Assembly (NCBI GenBank): GCA_029718625.1
Contig: CM056376.1
Coordinates: forward strand, 28,550,424-28,614,423
Origin: Synaphobranchus kaupii
Lineage: Eukaryota > Chordata > Actinopteri > Anguilliformes > Synaphobranchidae
Direction of reading: 5' to 3'
Length of the DNA: 64,000 nt
In this document: positions 10,836-21,768 of the stretch, in pieces
Numbering within the stretch: the stretch's first letter is position 1
How the letters are laid out: every line of letters starts with the position of its first letter
Position numbers and translations under genes: made by a program
The notes under the pieces: model-generated
The model's input: the letters and a program-made list of their open reading frames with translations, nothing else
Told to the model about the DNA's origin: nothing
The model's database searches: none

Positions 10836-13410
10836 TGTAAATTAAAGAAATAAAAATGTCCTGAAATTCACTGAAGCGTCTCTGTCTCTCTCCGACACTT
10901 TTTGTTTACAGCGGAGAGGCACCGGCAAATATGGCCGTCACTTAATATTGACACCCACAATGCAATCTATCATCACAATGGCAAATTCATAGCATTTTCA
11001 CCAAAAACGGGTTAGCATGGTAAACATGTACATACATATACGTACGTTACAGCAATTAGCGAATCGTACATTCGACATTTACTTAAACATCATGTGTGAG
11101 TAGACTTTATTACACAAATATGATTTAAAACAGCATTTTATGGACATTTTTGACGAAAACTGGACACTTAAGAAAAACTTTGTAACAGTTTTCACAGGTT
11201 TCTTGTAACTTAAGTAACAAAAATATAACATTATAGGACGTTAAATTCTTTCGCTAAAACTGAAATCAACCTTTATTTATTGAACATCTTGCGTTTAAAG
11301 CCTTTTCCTAAAATGAAATTAGTGTAAAATAGAGGGATTCGGTTTTATCATGGAATAGCTAGCCTATCTCCTGTACCTGTTATCTTAAAAGTTCACTTGA
11401 AAATGTAGCCTAAGCGACAACTAGCCTACAAACTTTTTAAAACATCTTTTGAGAAATTTATTTACCCTACTTTGCTGTGACTGTTAAAATATTTCAATAG
11501 TACGAAAATCCATAATTAAAATGTTTCAATTAATTTACTAATGCTTTGCTATACCATTACGATCGCGGATGCCTGTATAACTTTCATTGACAAAATAAAA
11601 ATTTGGTAATCGGAAAAGGGACACATTGGTCACAAAGAGGCACTATGGGGACTACAATTTACACAAAGGACACGTGCCATTCGCACCCCTTTCCTGTCGT
11701 CCAACGCTCTCCCCTCCCCCTCCATCCCATGACGAGGCGAGCAACTTCAGTGCTAAATTTTTCCACTTGACAAATGACGTCGTGTTATCCAGTAGCCAGG
11801 ACTGTTAGATAGCCCATGCCTGGAGGCGTATACAGAAAAGGTCTCTTTCCGAGCCTCCGCAGGAGCGGTGTCAAGTGTTACCGTGCATTTTTAAAAGGGG
11901 CGGAGGGTGGGTTAAAAAAATATTTTAAAATACAATCTTACAACCACATCTCACAAATCCGAACCTTCTGGTTTTCGGACTGCTTCTTTCAGATAGTATA
12001 ACCTCGGCGCTGGTAGTGAAATTATAGAAAGTAGACAGTAGGCTTATGGATGTAGTGTGCGTCCACCGAATTTATTTAACGATTAAAGCAGTTCAGCCAT
12101 GCATTTTAGGCATTTCTGAAGTAGTATGCACAATTCCAAAACAATTTCACCGTTTTTGTACAGTAGCTACTTAAGTTAGTAAAAGTATACTTCTCCAACC
12201 TTGGGGAGCTGCCCCGACAGCACACCCAACAGTTCTTTAGATTAATTCCTCTATAGATCGTCTAAAGGGGAAAACAGCCACGTTTCACAAACACATGTTA
12301 ATCAAGCCACACAAAGTTAAACCTATAAGCTTAAGCTTTCTGCATCCCATGTAACCGTAGCAGGCATGGTGAAGCACCACACTGGTCAGTGTATCAGCAT
12401 GTAATCTTAATCTAATACTTTATGGAAAGGAAGCAAAAAAATAGATTTAAAAATTTAAGGCGGTATGCATTCCCTATTTGTCATGGCCTATGCAAGATAG
12501 GAACTTATCGCCTTCAGATCTTTGTACAAGTCAGTAGTGAAATTTGCAATAAGCATTAAACATTCCTTAATTATTATTCCACATCAAGGCAAATAACTGA
12601 AGATATGCAACTGTACAACTGTATTTAAATGAGCAGTATTATCCATATAAGTGTATAATACTGTGCAAGTATCCATATAATCTATCCTACATTGACATTT
12701 ACTGCACTTCATTTAAAACTTTAAAACACCATCATGCGTCTGTCCTAAGCAAAGAAAAAAAAGTAGGCTATAGGCAAAAGATTAGCCAAATAATGTTGGG
12801 ATGGTCATAACATTCCACTTTACAAACCCACATTTTACAGACTGACTGTCTTTTGGAGGAAGAGAGAAGGATAAAGCAACTCAGTGCTCTGATAGAATAA
12901 ATCATTTTAAATAAAGTCACAGATCATTAGAATTCCACAGCTGGATGCCAGACCTGGGTCAACTATTTGAAATATTCAGAAGCAAATTCTTGAAAAAATA
13001 AAAAAAAATTAAAAAATTCCGCTTGACTGAAAATACTCAGGTATCCGCAGGAGTGTTTCCAAATATCTATGGTATCTAAAGAGTAAAAGTAGTATTTCAA
13101 AATATTTTGGGGTGGGACAGGGCTTTAACCAGGAAGAAATACGATGAAGTGGTCATGTGTGGTTTATTCAGCATGAAATGGCCACCTTCATTATCAGGTC
13201 AACGAGCATAAAAGTTCAAAGAAGCATCGCCAGGCCTTTAAGTCACTGCTCACAGCATGGGGAAGGGTCTGGACACCAGGCTAGCGGTGTCATGCTTGAG
13301 ATGTGTAAGCATCTGTACAGTGACTTTTTTCATTGCAGTCTCAAAACAGTTGTGATCTGATCATTGATCTAGCACTTGAGTTACTCCACACTGAAGGTAT
13401 CACATGAACC
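10836..13410. other. Intergenic stretch without recognised genes
   Basis: AT-rich DNA upstream of cdk2ap1. The first few hundred bases hold its 5' UTR and promoter area, including GGAGAGGCACCGGCAAATATGGC near 10912. No conserved exon is recognisable. In human SBNO1 follows CDK2AP1 here, but I find no SBNO1-like helicase coding sequence. Confidence 0.5.
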
Positions 13411-14030
13411 AGGGATCCCCCAAAACCTGAGTCTGGATAGCTACAGGGTGCACTAGTATCTCACCACCAGGGATCCCCCAAATCCTGAGCCCGGATAGCC
13501 ACAGGGCACACTGGTACCACCAGGGATCCCCCAAATCCTGAGCCCGGATAGCCACAGGGTACACTGGTACCACCAGGGATCATAGCCACAGGGTACACTG
13601 ATACCACCAGGGATCCCCCAAATCCTGAGCCCGGGTAGCCACAGGGTACACTGGTACCACCAGGGATCCCCCAAATCCTGAGCCTGGATAGCCACAGGGT
13701 ACACTGGTACCACCAGGGATCCCCCAAATCCTGAGCCCGGATAGCCACAGGGTACACTGGTACCACCAGGGATCCCCCAAATCCTGAGCCCGGATAGCCA
13801 CAGGGTACACTGGTACCACCAGGGATCATAGCCACAGGGTACACTGATACCACCAGGGATCCCCCAAATCCTGAGCCCGGGTAGCCACAGGGTACACTGG
13901 TACCACCAGGGATCCCCCAAATCCTGAGCCTGGATAGCCACAGGGTACACTGGTACCACCAGGGATCCCCCAAATCCTGAGCCCGGATAGCCACAGGGTA
14001 CACTGGTATTTCACACCAAAGGATCCCCAC
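13411..14030. repeat. 53-bp minisatellite with a 246-bp higher-order period
   Basis: Twelve units start at 13411, 13469, 13522, 13575, 13609, 13662, 13715, 13768, 13821, 13855, 13908 and 13961. Most are 53 bp (AGGGATCCCCCAAATCCTGAG...). Two are 34-bp deletion units (AGGGATCATAGCC...) at 13575 and 13821. The block from 13575 recurs at 13821, giving a 246-bp higher-order repeat. Because 53 is not a multiple of three, all three minus frames look open, so the long ORFs here are artefacts. Confidence 0.95.
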
Positions 14031-14470
14031 CCTGCCTCACCCATGTTTACATCATCACTCAGGTGAGCCCACCTCATTCCCTGTGTTTTGGATGGTGGAG
14101 TCAGCCACACCCTCATCTGCTTTCTTATTCATTACATGCTCCATATACACACTGTCCCATTGGTAACCAATAATAATAATACATTTTACTTATAAAATGC
14201 TTTTCATTTTACAGTGAAAAAGTACTTTATATGCACAATTTAGTAAATTACAATGACTAAATTACAATTTCTCAAGACTATAAAAAGTATATGTGCAAAC
14301 TAAATCATACAGTTGAACATACTAAAAATTTTTTTTTAAAACTGGTAATAAAAAAATTATACACTACATCTAATGGTAACATTTACGTTCAACATTTACA
14401 TTGTCCCTGACAAATGCATGAGGTAAATAAATGGGGGAGGGTAATAAACTGAACTACATGCAGGGCCGTG

Positions 14471-14938
14471 TGGCACACACACACACACAGCACTGGCACA
14501 GACACACACACACACACACAGCACTGGCACAGACACACACACACACACAGCACTGGCACAGACACACACACACACACGTGCACAGCACAGACACACACAG
14601 CACTGGCACTGGCACAGACACACACACACACACACACACACAGCACTGGCACAGACACACACACACGTGCACAGCACTGGCACAGACACACACAGCACTG
14701 GCACTGGCACAGACACACACACACACACACAAACACACAGCACTGGCACAGACACACACACACACACACACACGTGCACAGCACTGGCACTAGGGCTCCA
14801 TTATTCTCCTACATGCAGGGCCCTGGCACAGACACACACACACACACACACCCGCACGCACACACTGGCACAGACACACACACACACACAGCACTGGCAC
14901 AGACACACACAGCACTGGCACTAGGGCTCCATTATTCT
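14471..14938. repeat. Compound (CA)n and CAGCACTGGCACAGA minisatellite
   Basis: CA runs alternate with CAGCACTGGCACAGACA blocks throughout. Two copies of a longer phrase, CACTAGGGCTCCATTATTCT, occur at 14787-14812 and 14909-14938, so the array also has a roughly 122-bp duplication. ORFs on both strands (His/Thr or Cys/Val repeats) are artefacts. Confidence 0.95.
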
Positions 14939-15859
14939 CCTACTGAACCTCCATGATGAGCAAGAACCAAAGCCTGACACAAGCCTGACACAAGCGGCAT
15001 TATTCTAGCCCCAAATTAGTCTTTTTTGTTTGCGATTACTGTTAGTGAAATTCCACATCAAAAACAAATAGCACGATTCATGATCTTTTTAGCATAAAAA
15101 TAAAATATTCATATTATTTTGGTCATGTTTTTGATGTCAGTTTGATGAGGCGATTATTCACGTCTTACTGCAATATGATTGAGCGACTCTGAATGGCGTA
15201 CTAGTACTCCTGTTACCCCACTGATCAGAATGTTAACTGTGTCAATCCTGCTGAAAATCAGGAGAGAAATAAAATCATTTGTAGAGATTAATATGCAGCG
15301 CGGATGAAGCCTGACGCCTTCACACCATCTGTGATGGCAGAACACCATCACTCACTGTCAGGGGCATTCACAGCCAGCAGCAGCACATTACAGCCAAACA
15401 AATCCCATCAGGACGGGCCGGTCTGGGGGATCCAGAGACGTATCAGGGCTACAGAGTGCCTCACCTTCTTATGTGCTGATTGGGCGTTCCAAATTTGGAA
15501 GAAAAAGAGGAGAAAGCTTTTTATTTTTTTTATTTTAAAGACACATATTTGCTAGCTTTTTTGCGACTGGCCACCTTCCTGGATGTCAGTAAACGTGGTA
15601 CAGACATGCAGGATGGCCTGCGGTTGTCTGCAACATGTCAATAATATGAGCGATCCGTTCTGTTGAAATCTGGAGGCCGTAGTGTCTAGATCAGTGGTCC
15701 ACAACGGCAATCAGTGTGGTGTCAATCTGCAGAAATGCACCTCTGGTCCCAGAGAAATGCAGGGTCTACTGGCTTGTTTTCACTTTAGCACTGGGCAACC
15801 AATTTACATCACATGAGGTGAGTTAACTGTGTGATCAAGCAGACCTATTGATAGGTTAA

Positions 15860-16012
15860 CCCTTAGAAGAGCAGGTTTTTTTTAGAATGCCTTTTTCAAA
15901 ATTCTAAATCAGTGTTCAAGAACTCCATTGCCTGCAATTACCAGCAGTGACTGTTACATCAGCATTAGAATGTTCAGTTAAGAACATTCTAATCAAATAT
16001 TTGTGACCTCAC
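15860..16012. repeat. Dispersed repeat, copy 1 of 2 (TTCAAAATTCTAARTCAGTG family)
   Basis: About 150 bp shared with 27173-27337. Common blocks are TTTTTCAAAATTCTAA, TCAGTGTTC..GAACTCCATT, GTGACTGTTACATCA and AAGAACATTC..ATCA. Both copies run from a CCCTT..GAAGAG motif to TTTGTGA..T. The ends are partly inverted (AGAATG near the left edge, CATTCT on the right), so it could be a MITE. Confidence 0.6.
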
Positions 16013-17635
16013 ACATGCTGAGAAGCAAAGTGAACCAGGACAATTTGCAGCCCTCCGGGTGCAGGGTGGGGGATCCTGGATCTAGGGACAGTGGAACTAC
16101 TGCACCTGTATTGATCGACGGAACACGGACTACACACACCTGTGCGCTGAAGTCCTGGGACCCCTCACCTGCCGTGCCACGTGTGGGGCCGTCCCAACAC
16201 AACAGCGTTTCCATAAGGTAAACACACTGCACATGTACCCCCTCTTTTCCTTGAGTGGCTGGAATGTGACTAATTATCCCACGGCCCAAATTTTAGCCCC
16301 GATGAGCTCCTGTGGGACGAGCTGGAGCAGAAGGGTCAAGCGTAATTCCTGCACAGGTGATTCTGCACCCTGGTGCTAAGCCACCATGGTTCAATTCATG
16401 ACCTATGCACTGCACTGGTCATCTGTGGCAGCCCACGCCCTAATAAATGACTTTATTGATTGGTGATTCCAATTTTGATCCATATCCTTCCCCGTCACAC
16501 TCCCAAATGTACTCTTCCAGAGTCCTCCACATCCTCGCTGGACTTGTCTCTCTAAGAGCCGGCATTTTCTTCCTCCCACAAACTGGCTGACCTAGGAGAT
16601 GTTGTCTTCACTCATTGTCTCTGATTGGCTGGTGCTCTTGTCCGACCTGCCCGGCGATAATCCGCCATTCCCACACATCTTCTTAGCCTCCTTCGTCCCT
16701 TAGCCTCTTAGCCTTAGGACACACAGATGCAACGCAGACACACACACACACACTGATGTACCCTCCTACACAAGACCATACTCACTGAGGAACAGGAAGA
16801 TAGAAGATAAAAATTAAAAAAAATAGTCCCATAATTCTCTTAATGTCAAGCTATTAAAAACAGGGCTGTCATTCTAAAGCCCTCTTGTGCATAACAAATA
16901 TTTACAGTTAAAAGGCACAATGCTTGCCAACTTCCAATACACAAAAAACACATAATAGACCACGCTGTTGATGGGCAGGCAATATTCACATATTTTTCAT
17001 GCATTCCCAAACAAGACGCCCGTGTGTCCTCCACCGAATACCGCCTGTTTTTTTTTTTTGTACAATTCATAAAATATAAGAAAAAATAAGACTAGATAAC
17101 ACTGCAGTAGTTCCTTTGTCTCGACTGTTTGTTTAGGCGGGGGATTTGCAAGACGCTGAGGTTGGGAGCGCAAACAGTGGAAATTTCCGACATTGTGCGA
17201 AAAGAGGGAGGATACCATCACCTCAGCCCGCAGTTCTCGAGTCAAACCGAGCCAACAGACGGCTCATGAACGGGGTCTCAGCCAACAGACACAATGACAG
17301 GCAAGGTGTCACCTGTCAGAGAAGTGTGACTCTACTGTGACGCAGTGCATTTTCCTCTTCAATGCAATATTTCCTTTTCAAACATAGTCTGGCCTGTATA
17401 TGTTAAAACGTGTGATATGTGCAACACATTCCTGGAAGGGAAATAAAAATTTGAAATTAAATTCTCCTTTACAACTCTCCTCAAATGTATGTCAATATGT
17501 AAGATATCTTTGTGACGCATTGAGAGATCATATGAGATTGATGACTAAAATGAGGTGGAACGCAATATGAGGGATGTCAAATATAGGAAAATGAGTCATG
17601 AAAATAAGATGACAATGGGCAAAAGCCTAATGCTG

Positions 17636-17820
17636 GAGACCAGGCATAGGCAACCCTGGTCCTGGTGTGCCAGAGATGGCCCTGGCTTTTGCTCCATCCA
17701 AACCACATAACTACATAATTGTATTAATGATCAGGTTTAATGAACACAGGTGACCATGTGCTGGAGGTACTCAGCATTTCACCAATCAGCCTCAGGCTCA
17801 GACTTCTGTTTTTGTGAAAT
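17636..17820. repeat. Dispersed repeat
   Basis: The phrase AGGCAACCCTGGTCCTGGTG and the following 150 bp have the look of a short interspersed fish repeat related to others in the window with the same opening. No coding features. Confidence 0.35.
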
Positions 17821-17931
17821 AGTCAGGGCTACTTTTGCCAGGTGGACATAAATTTTGTAACACACTATATAAAAAATGTTTTGTGTATAGAAAAGGCACA
17901 TGTAAGCTTAGTTCTCAGATGACTACAGTAC

Positions 17932-18105
17932 CTTTCTATTTTTGACTTCTTTGCGAGTGTTGTACCACACTCCAAATCTAGGAGGCGACGTACAGGTGCT
18001 TACGGATCCGTTGTAGCGGGCCGACCACTCAGTACTGGCCTCATATGGACTTCTTCCATCGTACTTCTTCCGTTCATCCACAAATCCACACAGGTCCCTT
18101 CCCAT
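17932..18105 (-). CDS. Unrecognised exon-like ORF in the SBNO1 gap
   Basis: A 174-nt minus-strand block with good exon borders: CCTGTAG|ATGGGAAG on the 5' side and AGAAAG|GTACTG on the 3' side. It is a multiple of three and fully open as 58 residues rich in Tyr, Arg, Ser and Trp (GRSPYEASTEW, PPRFGVWYN). The composition and the lack of low complexity look like real protein. The Tyr/Pro/Trp-rich style recalls small ciliary microtubule inner proteins, but I match it to no named family. A possible upstream exon on the same strand, about 20130-20276, ends at GTCAGG|GTATGT. The gene, if real, is otherwise undefined. Confidence 0.35.
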
Positions 18106-18415
18106 CTACAGGGTGTAAAGAGCTGCTCATGGTGCTTTCCCGTTCTGAGAGGGTAAACATTTACAAACTATCGACAGAAGGCAAGACGTGAAACGGAAGG
18201 GTAGGTCACTCGACTGCGTCAGAACAAAGTGTTTTAACATTATAAAATCGATTCAGACGGGATTCCTGTATACAAATTTCTCATCCATATACACTCTGTT
18301 TATGCATCTGCTCAGGGACAACATATGAAATTTGAATCAACTAACTTATTCCGAGACTGCCATGTGTACTGTGCATGTCAAATAAAAATAAATAAAAGTG
18401 ACTGTAAAACAAACA

Positions 18416-18433
18416 CCCCCCCCCCCCCCCCCC
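18416..18433. repeat. Poly-C run (18 nt)
   Basis: Uninterrupted C18, a homopolymer whose length is unreliable in sequencing and which can form a quadruplex or i-motif. Confidence 0.95.
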
Positions 18434-19028
18434 AATTGTGTTAATTTTGCTACTCGTTTTCAGCTTTGTTTCAAGTTTGCTCCCCCCGACCCCTTCACCA
18501 GATTAATTTGTCTTCTATACATCCTAGTCAAGTCTGTCGTCGTCGTAGCGACTTCTTCACTCTTGGACGTCACCCCGGTGAAGCTCAGGTTGACTGTACA
18601 TCACACATCCCTCGCAGCTTCATATCCATGGCAACCATTTCCATGGTACCGCCGCTCCCCTGAAAGGGAATTTTAAAATTCTTTGAGCTGGTTTTGGACT
18701 GGCATGTGTTCAAAACACGGATTGCCCATATGTTCAAGTCCAGGGGTGACAAGGAAATGGGAATAAGGAAACAGTGCATTTACGAACAGATGGAAAGAGA
18801 GCTCCACAGGGAATCAAACTGTACAATTCGAGAGAATCAAGCACTAAAACACAATTATTGCATCTGTCTACCTGACGGGACATGGGAGGCCTTTTTCATC
18901 TACGACTATGTTTCTTTTTTTTTCTTTTTTCTTTTTTTTTAAAAAGAAGAATTTGTTTCTGATCAATAAAAAACATTTTAATTGTATTTATTAATGTTTT
19001 CTATGTGACCCCATTTGTTTCACTTGAT

Positions 19029-19066
19029 GGGGGGGGGGGGGGGGGGGGGGGGGTGGGGGGGGGGGG
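19029..19066. repeat. Poly-G run (G25-T-G12)
   Basis: 38 bases with a single T. It is complementary to the C run 600 bp upstream. The length is likely imprecise in the assembly. Confidence 0.95.
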
Positions 19067-19329
19067 TAGGGCTAATTGTACATTAGGTTCAGTTTTGTGT
19101 ATTAAAGAGTAATGGCTATACGCTGGAATTAGTTAACTGATCCAAGATCAGGTTCAGTTTTGTGTATAAAGGTCAGGGTTTAAGTCTGGAGTGAGGTTAG
19201 TCTTGTGCACACCAATTTCAGGTTCATGGTACATGGTAAGGGATGGGTTAACTGACTAGGGAACACCACCTTGGGATCTACCTTGAGTGTTTAGTGGCAA
19301 AATGAGGCTGTGAGGCTGATCTTGGTCAT

Positions 19330-19500
19330 GGGCCTGTATCACTAAGCAGGATTACTGAGTTAGCTGGATGACTGCACTCAGTAAAACCTGGAGCAGCTCT
19401 TTTTACTTCAGTCTATGTTCCAAATTTGGAAGAGCTCCAAGTTTTACTCAGTGCAGTTATCCAGCTAACTCAGTAATCCTGCTTTGTTTATACAGGCCCC
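19330..19500. mobile_element. Palindromic MITE, family B copy 1
   Basis: GGGCCTGTATCACTAAGCAG at the left and its near reverse complement ending TATACAGGCCCC at the right. The arms continue inward (GGATTACTGAGTTAGCTGGAT against ATCCAGCTAACTCAGTAATCC), so almost the whole 171 bp folds back. Related copies lie at 28675 and 29225. There is no coding capacity. Confidence 0.85.
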
Positions 19501-21768
19501 AAGCCCTTCAGTAGGATCGTGCCCATGTTGTACAGGAGGTTTCTGAGTACAGAAGGAGGTGGGAGGTGGGGGGTAGTGGTAGAAGTGGTGGATCACCTTA
19601 GGAAACATTATACCAGGGGACGTGACGTGTCAAACTCGCACCCTGGGGGCCGTAGTGTCTGCAAGTTTTTGAGGTTTCCTTTCAGCAGTTTAGGCCAAGG
19701 TAGACTCTCTACCCAACCAGTGAATCGAATTAAGGTCTTAATTGCTGAAACAGGAGCCAATTCCAGGAGCTGAACCCATTTGTTCTACAATTTATCTTGT
19801 CTTTTAAAAGTACTTCAATGACTATGGCACATTCATTCTGTACAACACAAAAAATATTGGATTCTGACACTATGGCATTAAGAATGTAAATCATCCCTCC
19901 TGAGACAATAAAAGTGCATAATTAAAACAATTAATGGCTCATTATAGTTCAGGAATTGCAATTATTGTTGTAATGAAAACCAGCATACACTGAGTGGGGT
20001 CCCCCAGGACCGAGTTTAGAAACCCCATATAAAGTTATGGTTATGTTTATTCAACGTGCTGCTGACTCTGTAAGCTTTAAGCACAGCTCCTGTTGAAATC
20101 CAAAATTCATGAGTTCATAGAGGAAAGACATACCCTGACATTTCCCTTGGGAGTGGGTGGTACAGCTGGTTCCTGCTTTTCCAATCCGCTTGCCTGTGTT
20201 CAAAAGTGAGTAGCTACTGCAGGAACAACGCCTGCTCCAGCCGTCTACTTTGCATTTCTTAAAACCCAAGGCAGTGTTAACAAAATAATAACGAGCTAGA
20301 TATATTATCCTGTTCAAGCAGCACTCACCCCTTTCATGTCACAAACAAAACCTACCTTTTCTGATTACGTTAAATAAAACAATATTAGTTGGCCAGTTTC
20401 ATAGTATCGGCACTGACCCGCAAGGTTTTAAGATGATAATAGCCTAGTATTCAACAAATAAGGGTTACTATTTTTTAATTATGCTTTCGAACCTCTGTAA
20501 AGCAGAAATGGCCTTTGGGCTTTAAATTCCTGCAGCTGGTTGGAGGTTCCTGCGTTACCTGGTAAACCAGCATAACCATCTTTACTTTAGGTCCAGGCAA
20601 GCAGAGTCGCACGTGGGTCACGTGATTCTCACGTCGGCTGGTTAGAAGAAATTGTCAAGACCACAGAACTGTTCTGTTGTCAAAACCAATTCCTTGCAGA
20701 CAAAGCGAAGTGTTCCAAGCAAGCGCAACGAAACCAGCGTTTAATTACATGTGCTGGGTAAATAAAAGGAACCTTTTCCAAGATACTTTTCATTTTTCAT
20801 GCGGATAGAAAAAAGCAGAGAAATAATTTGTGGTCACGTGACTAATGCGTACTTTCAGGAAATTACGTCAAACTGCTAGTTTCCCTTGTAACCACATTTT
20901 ACGTTGCACACGAATTTTGGACACAACAAAAACGAATGTGCCGCGCATGTTATAAAGAACATTCATAGAATACCTTGGAAGAATGTTGAATCCGGGAATC
21001 TGAGCTCATATAATACTAAGTTGACACAGTTATGATATATTTATTCTCCCATTACCTAATCAAACTGCATAGCCGGTGTACCAATTCATGCAAATCTGAC
21101 ACATATATAAATGACCAAACATTTCAGCCACGAGGTGGAGCCAAAACACCAAATAGAAACTTAAACTTCGTCGCCCTCGTACAAGCTCTTTAAATATATC
21201 AACTAAAATGTGTGTATATATCCCTGTGGTGTTTGTTTTTATTAATTGCACAGTAATAGACAAAAATAACATATTGATTGTATTCATCTTCAATAACGTC
21301 GAATCGCTGCTTCCTAGTGTAATGCGCTGATGCGTTCTTTTTAAGAACAATATTGGAAACTAACCCGCGTGTCTTGGAAATAATGTTGTCGTGTGAAGCA
21401 GACATGTAGGCTACATAAATGTAGCAAAAATAGCAAATTCAACAAAATCTGCTGAGTTATGTTGGGAGTAAGCAAGCATCGATGTGTGCGAATACGAGGG
21501 CGGGGCAACAATATCATCAGTCATTACACCAATCATATCGTAGACAGTGATGGCTACACCCAATCAACGCCAAGGTGGATTTTCAAATGACTGAAACGTA
21601 GGTTGATGCTCCATTCATTTAAAACAATTGTGCACAGATTATATGCATCGAAAATACACCTAGCTAAACTTACAACCCATACATTTTAACGAAAACTACA
21701 ACTTTTCAACTGCGATTTAAGTAAAATTGGACGCTGGTAGCAAGGCAAGTTATATATTGCACACTGCA
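19501..21768. other. Upstream region of kmt5a
   Basis: No conserved gene is recognised. A minus ORF at 20051-20317 contains a Cys/Ser/Lys-rich stretch bounded by TTTTAAG| and GTCAGG|GTATGT. It might be an exon of the same unidentified minus-strand gene as 17932-18105, but this is weak. E-boxes cluster at 20610-20842. A CpG-containing stretch near 21480-21600 (CGAGGGCGGGGC) fits a housekeeping promoter. Confidence 0.4.
20610..20842. promoter_or_regulatory. Cluster of CACGTG E-boxes incl. a GTCACGTGAC site
   Basis: CACGTG at 20610-20615, GTCACGTGAT at 20617-20626 and the perfect palindrome GTCACGTGAC at 20833-20842. GTCACGTGAC is the consensus of CLEAR/M-box elements bound by TFEB and MITF proteins. 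The cluster lies about 0.9-1.2 kb upstream of the kmt5a start codon. Function is inferred from the motif alone. Confidence 0.35.

Larger units (their letters stand above)
15000..17931. other. Intergenic stretch without recognised genes
   Basis: Holds dispersed-repeat fragments (about 15690-15860 and 15860-16012) and a short (CA)n at 16738-16753. An ORF at 16003-16221 (+) ends at a donor-like CATAAG|GTAAAC, but I recognise no domain in it and no adjoining exon. A minus ORF at 16997-17245 likewise shows no usable splice context. Confidence 0.4.

Noticed and set aside
13453..14116. Long minus-strand ORFs (up to 189 codons)
   Set aside because: They are translations of a 53-bp tandem repeat. The unit length is not a multiple of three, so the same peptide phrases appear in all frames.
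14389..14956. Cys/Val-rich and His/Thr-rich ORFs on both strands
   Set aside because: Translation of CA/TG simple repeats.
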